Below are positions 1 to 6,197 of a stretch of DNA of 6,197 nucleotides, piece after piece (positions within the stretch are counted from its first letter, which is position 1; each line of letters opens with the position of its first letter). The position numbers and the translations under genes were made by a program. Under the pieces are notes generated by a model that saw only the letters and a program-made list of their open reading frames with translations, was not told the origin of the DNA and did no database searches. Source of the DNA: JBOGGN01 sp050744165 (GTDB taxonomy: Bacteria; Actinomycetota; Acidimicrobiia; Acidimicrobiales; Palsa-688); assembly GCA_050744165.1 (NCBI GenBank), contig JBOGGN010000433.1:1-6197 (forward strand), read 5' to 3'.

Positions 1-8
1 CCACAGCA

Positions 9-2090
9 GTGACCAGCCTCTTGCACATCCCCCTTCCGGTCCTCCCTCTCCCCCAACCTGCGTCCCCGCAGGTCACCGCCCTCCCCACGCCGCCACTCGG
101 TGGCGCCGTCGGCTGCGACTTCCGCCAGACCCTGAACCAGCTGCTCTTCGTCGAGTTCTCCGGAAAACTCTCCCGTCTCAACCTCTTCCCGGCCACGTCG
201 GTCGTCGCCAGCGGGACCACGATCCTGAAGGGCACGTGGACCTTCGACCTGGACACCGGCACCGAGGGTGGCGTCTCCGCCCAGGCCGACATCTGGTGGG
301 AGCAAGAGACGGCGTTCGCCCGCCGGATGACCCCGCAGAACGGCGCCGGGATTTTCAACCTCGGCATCGTCGACTTCGACACCCTGTCCCCTGCCGCCCT
401 GCAGAACCTGCCCTACGCCAGCGCCCCCATCCCGGCCAACAACGACGCCAGCAACAAGCTGGTCACCGGCGACGTCTTCGCGGTGCGCACCAACGCCGGC
501 AACCTGGCCAAGGTCAAGGTCGTCAGCTACGGCTACGACATAACGATCCAATGGGCCACCTACCACGTCGAGCCCATGTACGAGGTTCTCGGGACCGGGT
601 ACCTGGAGCCTGAGGACGTCAAGGCCAGCGCCGACGGGACCCACGCCTACGTCACCGAGCGGGCCGGCAACCTGCTCCGCGTCGAGTTGGCCAACGCCAA
701 CCGCGCCGCGGCCACGGTGGTCTCCTCCGGGATGACGGCGCCCCAGCAACTTTTCCTCGACGAAGCGGCGGGGTTCGCCTACACCGTGGAGTACGCACCG
801 AGCGGGCGGCTGTGGCGGATTTCCCTGGCCAACGGCGCCAAGACGGCCGTGCTCAGCGGGCTGATCAACGCCGTGGGCGTGACCCTGAGCACCGATCGCC
901 AGTACGCCTTCATCAGCGAGCAGACGACCGGCGCCGACGGGGGCCGGGTGAGCCGCTACCAGCTGCCGGGGGGCCAGCGGCTGAGCCTCGCCGTTCACCT
1001 GGTGGCGCCATTTTTCCTGACGTGGGCCGATCCGGCCGAGACCGTTCTCTACTGCCCCCAGCGCGACCCGTCCAACACCCTGGCGGCGGTCCCGACCGAC
1101 GGCAGCGGCTTCCACGTGATCGTCACCGGCCTCGATGCCCGGCCCTCCAGCGTCGCCGTCATCGGCCCTGGCAACCTGCTGGTGTGCTGCAACGCGGCCA
1201 TCGAGGAGGTCTGGCTGGCACCGCCGCTCGCGCCGTCCGGCCCGCTCGTGCAGGGCGTCGGCCACATCACCACCAACTTCATCGGCGCTGACGGTTACGC
1301 CGACACAACCAGCGACCCGGCCTATTACTTCCCGGTGCACCACGCGCCCTTCGGCGGCTCACTGCCCCTGATGGTCAACTTCCTCGCCGCCAGCCTGGCC
1401 GGCTACAGCTACTACCAGGTCAAGGTCGACTCGGACTCGGGGCCCCGCACCGACGTGTTCCACACCACCAAATGGGACGGAACGCAGTTCGTGCCCGCCA
1501 CGTTCGGGCCGGCCACGCTGCCCGCGGGACCGGGCTTCTACCCGGTGCTGGGCGTGGCCGACCTGCTGGTGTGGCAGCCCGGCCTTCCCGGCTGCTACCT
1601 GGATTCGACCACCGTGCCCAACGGCGTGCGCCACGTCACCGTGAGCTTCTTCGACTCGACCGGGACGCTGGAGACCGCCGTCGCCGTCCCGCCGCTGTTC
1701 GTCGACAACAACCCCTGCGCCGTCACCCTGGCCGAAGCCGTCATCGGAGCGACGCCAGCCAACGCCTGCGGATTTCTCCCGTACAACCCGGCCACCAAGG
1801 CGACCGATGTGCTGACCGTGGCCTACACCGCCACGCAGCCGAATGGGAACCTGACGTGGGGGTTCCAACTCGTTAAGGCCGCGGCCGCGGTCGCCTCGGC
1901 GAGCGGGACCGGCGACGGTCCGCCGGCGTCATTCTCCGAGACGGTGGCCGTAGCCCTCGGCAGCTGCGTGATCGCCGCCTTCGCCGCCGGCGTGGAGGCC
2001 TACGCCACCGCCACGACCGGCTGGGGGCGCTGCAGCCAATACGACCGCTCCCGGGTCGAGGCCTTCGCGTTGGCGCCACCATCGGCCTAG
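9..2090 (+). CDS. Beta-propeller protein with inserted domain and C-terminal beta-rich domain, probably eCIS-associated
   Basis: The protein has about 693 residues from a GTG at position 9. The frame is open to the window edge, so the real start may lie upstream and no ribosome binding site can be judged. Residues 7-29 are proline-rich and do not resemble a signal peptide. Residues 33-60 look like a first propeller strand set (CDFRQTLNQLLFVEFSGKL). Residues 190-405 hold several NHL/YncE-like blades with recurring patterns such as DVKASADGTHAYVTE and GVTLSTDRQYAFISE. Between them, residues 68-187 form an insert rich in aromatic residues and short strands (WTFDLDTGT, ADIWWEQ, DVFAVRT). Residues 410-693 form another beta-rich region (FHTTKWDGTQFVPATFG, FVDNN, GWGRCSQYD) with several cysteines. 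Propellers of this kind usually bind ligands or proteins; no catalytic motif is visible. The link to an injection particle comes from the adjacent ATPase, so a surface or fibre-like role is only a guess. A strong terminator follows the stop. Confidence 0.85.
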   Translation: MTSLLHIPLPVLPLPQPASPQVTALPTPPLGGAVGCDFRQTLNQLLFVEFSGKLSRLNLFPATSVVASGTTILKGTWTFDLDTGTEGGVSAQADIWWEQETAFARRMTPQNGAGIFNLGIVDFDTLSPAALQNLPYASAPIPANNDASNKLVTGDVFAVRTNAGNLAKVKVVSYGYDITIQWATYHVEPMYEVLGTGYLEPEDVKASADGTHAYVTERAGNLLRVELANANRAAATVVSSGMTAPQQLFLDEAAGFAYTVEYAPSGRLWRISLANGAKTAVLSGLINAVGVTLSTDRQYAFISEQTTGADGGRVSRYQLPGGQRLSLAVHLVAPFFLTWADPAETVLYCPQRDPSNTLAAVPTDGSGFHVIVTGLDARPSSVAVIGPGNLLVCCNAAIEEVWLAPPLAPSGPLVQGVGHITTNFIGADGYADTTSDPAYYFPVHHAPFGGSLPLMVNFLAASLAGYSYYQVKVDSDSGPRTDVFHTTKWDGTQFVPATFGPATLPAGPGFYPVLGVADLLVWQPGLPGCYLDSTTVPNGVRHVTVSFFDSTGTLETAVAVPPLFVDNNPCAVTLAEAVIGATPANACGFLPYNPATKATDVLTVAYTATQPNGNLTWGFQLVKAAAAVASASGTGDGPPASFSETVAVALGSCVIAAFAAGVEAYATATTGWGRCSQYDRSRVEAFALAPPSA

Positions 2091-2100
2091 GCCAGCCATG

Positions 2101-2153
2101 TGGGAAAAAGGGGGGCGAGGACCGTGACCAGGTCGGCGCTCCCCTTTTTCCCA
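2101..2153 (+). terminator. Strong hairpin terminator after the propeller gene
   Basis: The left arm TGGGAAAAAGGGG (2101-2113) is the exact reverse complement of CCCCTTTTTCCCA (2141-2153). Pairing continues through 2114-2117 with 2137-2140, including one G-U pair, which gives 17 pairs. After a 2x2 internal loop, GACC (2120-2123) pairs with GGTC (2131-2134) around a 7-nt loop. The hairpin begins 11 bases after the TAG at 2088-2090. No separate T-run follows the stem: the T5 tract is inside the 3' arm and a matching A5 tract is in the 5' arm, so the structure could act in both directions. Confidence 0.85.
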
Positions 2154-2305
2154 GCTCTTGTGTATGCCGGGCTCCTGCTGCGCCGCCCGTGGCGCCGGGG
2201 AGCCGCACTCCACTCTCGCCTACCGGTGATCGGCCAGATCTACGTGGAGACCGAAACGTCACGAGCGCCGCCCCGAGCAGCGGCAACGGCAGCATGGCCT
2301 GAGCG

Positions 2306-2334
2306 GAGGCGCAGGGCAGCTGCCCCCGAGGCGC
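2306..2334. promoter_or_regulatory. Palindrome flanked by direct repeats, possible operator
   Basis: GGGCAGCTGCCC (2314-2325) is a perfect 12-bp palindrome. It lies between two copies of GAGGCGC (2306-2312 and 2328-2334) whose start points are 22 bp apart, close to two helical turns. It sits about 106 bp before the ATPase start, in the gap where a promoter is expected. Regulator binding is inferred from symmetry and position alone; in GC-rich DNA such a palindrome could arise by chance. Confidence 0.25.
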
Positions 2335-2439
2335 GGTATCGTCATTCGCGGCGGTTGCGGATGCAGGGCGCCAGGGGGACGGGTTGGGCGCAATCTCGTC
2401 GGTGGGAGCAGTCGTGGCATGTAACGGGGTGGGGCGTCG

Positions 2440-4329
2440 GTGATTGTCCGCCAGCCGTCGAGCGTGGTGGCGCTGGTAGTCCAGGAGATCCCGGAGTTTG
2501 GGTGGGAACCCTTCGTCGACGCCCTGCTGTGCCGAGCGGTCGGCGACGATGCCGACGCAGCCGGTTACGTCGGCTCACTGGGCGACGGTTGGGGCAGCCT
2601 TTCATCTGCCCAGCTGGACGACGCGGTGGAGCATGGCCGCAACACACTGGTGCGCTCGTTGTCACAGCCCTCCCTGTTCTCCGCGCTGGCAGCCAGCCTC
2701 TCGTTGAGCCGCGACGAGGTCGAGGTGCTGGCGTTGCTTCTCGCGGTCGAGCTGACACCGCCGAGGCAACGGTTGCTGGCCTACCTTCAGGACGACGCCA
2801 CCATGACGAGGCCAAACCTCGGCACCGTGAGACGGCTGTTCCCCCCGCCCCATGACGGTGCGCTCACCCTGGCGCGAGACGGCCGCCTCCAGCGGGCCCA
2901 GCTGGTCCGGGTGGAGGGTGACGGTCCGTGGTCGGCGCAGGTCGCGGCAGTTCCCGCCTCGGTGACCTGGGCGTTCATCGGCGATACCTCGCTCGATCCG
3001 GATCTGCCGATCGGTCTCCGTCTGCTCGCCGGCTCGCCGTCGTCACAACGCAGCGACCAGGTGGTCCTCGTCGCGGGCGGCGATCGTGAGAGCCGGGTGC
3101 GGGAGGCGCAGCGGCGCCTCGGCGGGAGGCCGGCCATGGTCTGCCGGCCGCCCGATTCGGCGGCCGCGTGGGACGCCCTGGTACGGGAGGCGACGATGGG
3201 CGGCCTGGCGGTCATCCTGGAGCTCGGCGACCACCTTCCCGGCGACGGCCGGGAGCGGATCGAACGAACGGATCACCTGGCATGGGCCCTGACCAGCCCG
3301 AGTGATCTGCCCCTCGACGACATGCCGGAGCGGCCCTGGTCGGAGACGACCTTGGCCGCAGCCGCGGTCCCCGACGCCGAGATCCATGACGTCCTGGGCG
3401 AACACGCCGGCAAGGGCCGGCGCCTCGACCAGGAGCAGTTGCGGCTGGCGGCGCTCGCCCTCGAGGCACGGGGAACCACCCCGGCCGACGCTGTCGGCCG
3501 GCTGGCATCGGGTCATCTGGACCGGCTGGCAACGAGGATCCGGCCCCGGCGCACCTGGGACGACATCGTTCTGCCTCCGCTGCCGGCGACACTCATCCAC
3601 CGACTGGTGGAGCGGTACCGCAACAGCCGCACCGTGTTCGAGGAGTGGGGATTCAAGCCCATGCCATCTACCGGCCTTGTCGCCTTGTTCACCGGCCCCT
3701 CGGGGACGGGCAAGACTCTGGCCGCTGAGGTCGTCGCCGGCGAGCTCGGTTTGGACCTCTACAAGCTCGACCTGTCGCTGGTTGTGAGCAAGTACATCGG
3801 GGAGACCGAGAAGAACCTGGAGTCAGTGTTCCGGGCCGCGGACGCGGCCAACGTGCTTCTATTCTTCGACGAGGCCGACTCCCTGCTGGGCAAACGGTCG
3901 GATGTCACAGACGCCCGTGACCGCTACGCCAACATGGAGGTCTCGTACCTGCTGCAGCGCCTCGAGCGCTACGACGGCTTGGTGGTCCTGGCGACCAATA
4001 TGGCGAAAAACATCGACCCCGCCTTTCTCCGCCGCTTCCACGTCTCGGTCGAGTTTGTCGTCCCCGAGGAGGCCGAGCGCCTCGCCATGTGGAATCACGC
4101 CTTCCCCTCCACCTGCCCGGTCGAGGAGCTCGATCTTGCCTGGCTGGCCTCGACGTTCGTGCTGACGGGCGGCGCCATTCGCAACGTCGCACTGAGCGCC
4201 GCGTTCGAAGCGGCGTCGGCGGGCCGGCCCGTCGGGATGGCCGACGTGACCGCTGCCCTGCGGATCGAACTCCAAAAACTGGGCCGGCTCTTCCACGATG
4301 CCGACCTTGTTCCTCCCCCGGCGGTATAG
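2440..4329 (+). CDS. AAA+ ATPase of the eCIS type (Afp15/PVC15-like)
   Basis: The protein has 629 residues from a GTG at 2440. An in-frame TAA at 2422-2424 limits upstream extension; GTG 2464 and 2467 are alternative starts, and a G-rich stretch at 2426-2434 is only a weak ribosome binding site. Residues 80-195 form an N-terminal helical, winged-helix-like region. Residues 205-340 look like a degenerate AAA domain lacking a Walker A lysine. The linker RPRRTWDDIVLP (368-379) leads into an intact AAA+ module: Walker A GPSGTGKT (419-426, K425), Walker B LLFFDEAD (473-480, D477 E478), sensor 1 around T519-N520, arginine-finger candidates R531/R532 in FLRRF, and sensor 2 GGAIRN (577-582, R581). 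ATPases with this architecture are a regular component of eCIS loci, where roles in particle assembly or cargo loading have been proposed. A stand-alone Cdc48-type ATPase is the main alternative. The next gene starts 3 bases after the stop. Confidence 0.92.
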   Translation: MIVRQPSSVVALVVQEIPEFGWEPFVDALLCRAVGDDADAAGYVGSLGDGWGSLSSAQLDDAVEHGRNTLVRSLSQPSLFSALAASLSLSRDEVEVLALLLAVELTPPRQRLLAYLQDDATMTRPNLGTVRRLFPPPHDGALTLARDGRLQRAQLVRVEGDGPWSAQVAAVPASVTWAFIGDTSLDPDLPIGLRLLAGSPSSQRSDQVVLVAGGDRESRVREAQRRLGGRPAMVCRPPDSAAAWDALVREATMGGLAVILELGDHLPGDGRERIERTDHLAWALTSPSDLPLDDMPERPWSETTLAAAAVPDAEIHDVLGEHAGKGRRLDQEQLRLAALALEARGTTPADAVGRLASGHLDRLATRIRPRRTWDDIVLPPLPATLIHRLVERYRNSRTVFEEWGFKPMPSTGLVALFTGPSGTGKTLAAEVVAGELGLDLYKLDLSLVVSKYIGETEKNLESVFRAADAANVLLFFDEADSLLGKRSDVTDARDRYANMEVSYLLQRLERYDGLVVLATNMAKNIDPAFLRRFHVSVEFVVPEEAERLAMWNHAFPSTCPVEELDLAWLASTFVLTGGAIRNVALSAAFEAASAGRPVGMADVTAALRIELQKLGRLFHDADLVPPPAV

Positions 4330-4332
4330 GCC

Positions 4333-5037
4333 ATGTCCCATTTCGATCAGACCCCTCTCACCTCCCGGCCGATGCCGAAGCGGCCTCCACCGCCGCCGCC
4401 GCCCGTCCGCCTCACCAAGCTGCCGACCACCGGCCCGGGGTTGAAAACGAACCCGACCAAGGTTGGGCTCTCGCCGAAGGAGCTGAAGGCGAGGGCGAAG
4501 GCTGCGGAAAAGGAGCGGATCGCCCAGGAGAAGGAGGTCCAAAAGCAGCGCAAAGCCAAGGCGAAGCAGGACGAAACAGACCGGCTAGCCAAATCGAAGG
4601 AAGCCAATAAACGGCAGAAGGCCCTCTACAAAGGGGCCACGCAGGGCAGCACCGACGTCAACACGATCGCGGCGCAGTTCCAGGCGACGATGCTCAAGGA
4701 GACGGCGGCGCGGCAAGAACACCAGCGCAACTATGACGCAGTCATCGCTGAGGGCCGCAAGAAAGGCTTTTCTCCCTTGCGCACGAAGCAAGCAGCCGAC
4801 AGCCAGCTCGGTGACATCGAGAAGATCGCCGAGAAGCTCTGGGAAGACGCGGGACCAGATGTACGGGCCATGCGACCGCTGCGGTTCGATCCCTTCGACC
4901 GCCGGATCCGCGACATCGAGGCCGCCAAGACCGACGCGATGGCGATTCAGCATGGCCTCGTCAGCACCAAGCTGGAGGAGGACGAGTCCACCGGCGGGCT
5001 GATGACCGTCGAAAAGGCCGGCAAGAAGGTCGTCTAG
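4333..5037 (+). CDS. Proline- and lysine-rich helical protein, apparent N-terminal part of an interrupted ORF
   Basis: The ATG at 4333 lies 3 bases after the ATPase stop, so translation is probably coupled; no good Shine-Dalgarno sequence is visible. The 234-residue product is not recognised as a known family. Residues 1-45 are proline-rich and probably disordered, with seven consecutive prolines at 18-24. Residues 47-100 form a very charged Lys/Glu/Ala/Gln helix, likely a coiled coil (KARAKAAEKERIAQEKEVQK). Residues 106-234 look mostly helical, with RPLRFDPFDRRIRDIEAAK near 180-199. There is no signal peptide, membrane segment or catalytic motif. The protein ends at TAG 5035-5037, and the same frame then continues open to the end of the window with similar charged helical sequence, so this may be a truncated N-terminal portion of a larger protein. 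Its place behind the ATPase suggests a particle or cargo role, by inference only. Confidence 0.8.
   Translation: MSHFDQTPLTSRPMPKRPPPPPPPVRLTKLPTTGPGLKTNPTKVGLSPKELKARAKAAEKERIAQEKEVQKQRKAKAKQDETDRLAKSKEANKRQKALYKGATQGSTDVNTIAAQFQATMLKETAARQEHQRNYDAVIAEGRKKGFSPLRTKQAADSQLGDIEKIAEKLWEDAGPDVRAMRPLRFDPFDRRIRDIEAAKTDAMAIQHGLVSTKLEEDESTGGLMTVEKAGKKVV
5035..5037 (+). other. Single in-frame amber stop dividing a long frame
   Basis: The frame of the gene starting at 4333 is open to 6197 except for this TAG. The codons on both sides read as ordinary protein (AGKKVV, stop, HREEARLAKRMD). A one-base change would restore a sense codon, for example CAG (Gln) or AAG (Lys). It may be a nonsense mutation, a base-call error, a real gene boundary or a read-through site; the sequence alone does not decide. 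Confidence 0.75.
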
Positions 5038-5041
5038 CATC

Positions 5042-5048
5042 GGGAGGA
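5042..5048 (+). promoter_or_regulatory. Shine-Dalgarno-like site just after the amber stop
   Basis: GGGAGGA matches the 16S rRNA 3' end well. It lies 7 bases before an in-frame CTG at 5056 and 19 bases before the first in-frame ATG at 5068. The spacing suits a rare CTG start and is too long for the ATG. It supports possible independent re-initiation after the TAG, but the same bases could simply be codons for Arg-Glu-Glu in a continuous gene. Confidence 0.35.
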
Positions 5049-5067
5049 AGCCCGGCTGGCCAAGCGC

Positions 5068-6197
5068 ATGGACAAGACGGCAACGCGCGAGGAGGCTCCA
5101 GAGGCGTCCTGGCAGCGGGCCGAGAACGCCAAGATCGAAAAAAAGACGGCGCTCAAGAAGCAGGAGTTGATCGACACCGGCAAGGTCAAGCAAACCAATC
5201 AGCTGGGCGAAGTCGTCCTCGAGGATCACCAGGTCGAGGCGATCGAGGGCAAGGCGCAGAAGGTGCTCGAGGATGAGCGGGACAAGGACATCGAGTCGGC
5301 CGGATCGGGGTTGGCTACCGGCGGCCAGGTCACCAAACTCGCCGGCACGGGGACCAAGTCCGGGGCTAAGTATTGGGGTGACGAGGGGCCGAAGCAATCC
5401 TCGGGCACCGATTATCAACCGTCCAATCCCGGCGAGATTGCCAGTACCGACGACGCCATCGTGTCGGGGTTCTCCATGGGGTGGCTGGGCGACATCTTGT
5501 CGATGGTCGGCGGGATGATTTCCTTCGTGCAACAGATCCAGCACGCCAAGCAGTACGGTGCAACCGGTCAGGAAAAGATTGCCATCGCCAAGAGTTCGGC
5601 CGACCAGCTCACCACGATGGCGACCACCGCCCGAGACGCGTGTCAGGGAGCCTCTTTTATCATCGAGAAGTTCCAAGACCACGTGCTCGGCTCGGTCGTG
5701 GACACCGCAGGTCCGCTCGGCGCGGAGACGATTCCCGGGATCGGTCTGGCGATATCGGCGCTGGCGTTGATCTCGGCGACCATCGGTTCGCTGCCGCAGA
5801 TGCAACGTCTTGCTGCCCAGCTCGTCGCCACGGAGATCCAGGAACAAGCCCCCACGCCCGACGTCGTCGGTCTGCTTGCCATGGCCAGGGTGAAGAAGTC
5901 GGTCGTGGTGCAGCTCGAGCAGTCGTTCTTCGCTATGGCCAAGAACACGACCATGATCGGCTTGCATATCGCCGAGATCGCCTCGGCGGGTGGTTTCGGC
6001 ATCCCGATGGCAGCCAAGCTGTCCGTCACCCTGGTGGGACTGCTCCACAGCGCCGCCCACAAAGCTCGCGAATTGATCGAGGAGCAGCTGTCGGCCAAGG
6101 CGAAGGCGCGATACTTCGGTGCCCACGAGGAGGGCGCGGCCAAGGGGATGATCGAACGCGACCCGGGAACCGCGGTCGACGTCGTGATCTACAGCGC
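5068..6197 (+). CDS. Helical protein with three hydrophobic segments, 3' partial; candidate eCIS cargo or C-terminal part of the interrupted ORF
   Basis: The frame has no stop from 5038 to the window edge, and at least 376 residues follow the ATG at 5068; the gene runs out of the window. The start is uncertain: ATG 5068, CTG 5056 with a well-placed GGGAGGA, or none if the frame belongs to the gene at 4333. Counting from ATG 5068, residues 1-75 are a charged helical region (KIEKKTALKKQELID), and 80-130 are Gly/Ser/Thr-rich and probably flexible. Hydrophobic segments follow at about 132-156 (MGWLGDILSMVGGMISFV), 222-242 (IPGIGLAISALALISATIG) and 296-330 (GIPMAAKLSVTLVGLL). They are joined by amphipathic helices, and the visible part ends near GMIERDPGTAVDVVIYS. 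I recognise no enzyme motif. The pattern could be a membrane-active helical domain or a buried helical bundle in a large particle-associated protein; both are inference. It has the same frame, strand and composition as the upstream gene. Confidence 0.7.
   Translation, partial: MDKTATREEAPEASWQRAENAKIEKKTALKKQELIDTGKVKQTNQLGEVVLEDHQVEAIEGKAQKVLEDERDKDIESAGSGLATGGQVTKLAGTGTKSGAKYWGDEGPKQSSGTDYQPSNPGEIASTDDAIVSGFSMGWLGDILSMVGGMISFVQQIQHAKQYGATGQEKIAIAKSSADQLTTMATTARDACQGASFIIEKFQDHVLGSVVDTAGPLGAETIPGIGLAISALALISATIGSLPQMQRLAAQLVATEIQEQAPTPDVVGLLAMARVKKSVVVQLEQSFFAMAKNTTMIGLHIAEIASAGGFGIPMAAKLSVTLVGLLHSAAHKARELIEEQLSAKAKARYFGAHEEGAAKGMIERDPGTAVDVVIYS

Larger units (their letters stand above)
2091..2439. 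other. Non-coding gap between two transcription units
   Basis: This 349-bp stretch holds the terminator at 2101-2153 and then about 285 bases without a convincing gene. Open frames crossing it have arginine- and proline-heavy translations typical of chance reading of GC-rich DNA. A weaker imperfect hairpin can form between GGCTCC (2170-2175) and GGAGCC (2199-2204). The palindrome described separately lies at 2314-2325. A promoter for the ATPase gene is expected here, but I see no clear pair of -35 and -10 boxes; TATCGT at 2337-2342 is the only weak -10-like string and it has no good partner upstream. Confidence 0.6.

Noticed and set aside
1359..1868. Minus-strand open frame of 169 codons inside the propeller gene
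   Set aside because: Gly/Arg/Val-rich shadow with no domain; the + strand frame encodes a convincing beta-rich protein.
2170..2204. Imperfect hairpin as a second terminator or small RNA
   Set aside because: The arms are short (6 bp plus a few inner pairs), no T-run follows, and such pairings are common by chance in GC-rich DNA.
2384..2425. TTGGGC at 2384-2389 as a -35 box for the ATPase gene
   Set aside because: No acceptable -10 hexamer lies 16-18 bases downstream, so no promoter was called.
2100..2855. Open frame of 251 codons on the + strand across the intergenic gap and the start of the ATPase gene
   Set aside because: It would begin inside the terminator hairpin, overlaps the ATPase in another frame, and its translation is an Arg/Pro/Ala-rich string without motifs.
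3043..3600. Minus-strand open frame of 185 codons inside the ATPase gene
   Set aside because: It lies wholly opposite a gene with clear AAA+ motifs, and its composition is typical of a shadow frame.
4585..6126. Long open frame of 513 codons on the minus strand opposite the two downstream genes
   Set aside because: Its translation is rich in Arg, His, Leu and Gly with no domain pattern, as expected for the antisense of a GC-rich coding frame. The + strand frame has better protein character (hydrophobic segments, coiled coil) and is continuous with the operon.
1..6197. CRISPR array, tRNA, rRNA or insertion sequence
   Set aside because: No regularly spaced repeats, cloverleaf-like sequence, rRNA segments, transposase motifs or terminal inverted repeats were seen.

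Overview
The window is GC-rich with strongly GC-ending codons. Together with the domain types, this suggests an actinobacterium or a similar high-GC soil bacterium. All credible genes lie on the + strand. The content fits part of an extracellular contractile injection system (eCIS, phage-tail-like particle) locus. The main anchor is an AAA+ ATPase of the type that accompanies these particles (Afp15/PVC15-like). No sheath, tube, baseplate or spike gene lies inside the window, so the eCIS assignment rests on this ATPase and on the look of its neighbours.

Layout: (1) 9-2090 encodes a beta-propeller protein of about 690 residues with a domain inserted near the N-terminus and a separate C-terminal beta-rich domain. 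Its true start may lie upstream of the window. (2) 2091-2439 is a non-coding gap. It opens with a strong hairpin terminator at 2101-2153 and also holds a 12-bp palindrome between two copies of a 7-bp direct repeat. (3) 2440-4329 encodes the AAA+ ATPase, with a degenerate first AAA-like region and an intact second AAA+ module. (4) Three bases after its stop, 4333-5037 encodes a proline- and lysine-rich protein of 234 residues. (5) The same reading frame continues beyond its TAG stop, with no further stop, to the window edge at 6197. This second part is a helical protein with three hydrophobic segments, shown here as a CDS from 5068 and truncated by the window end.

Working model: the propeller protein ends one transcription unit and the ATPase opens the next, with the genes behind it translationally coupled. 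The most unusual point is the single in-frame amber codon at 5035-5037. It divides an otherwise uninterrupted frame of 1.86 kb that looks like one large protein (proline-rich leader, charged helical region, hydrophobic helical domain). It could be a nonsense mutation, a sequencing error, a true two-gene split, or a read-through site. Its place right behind the ATPase makes the product a candidate particle-associated or cargo protein, but that role is inferred.
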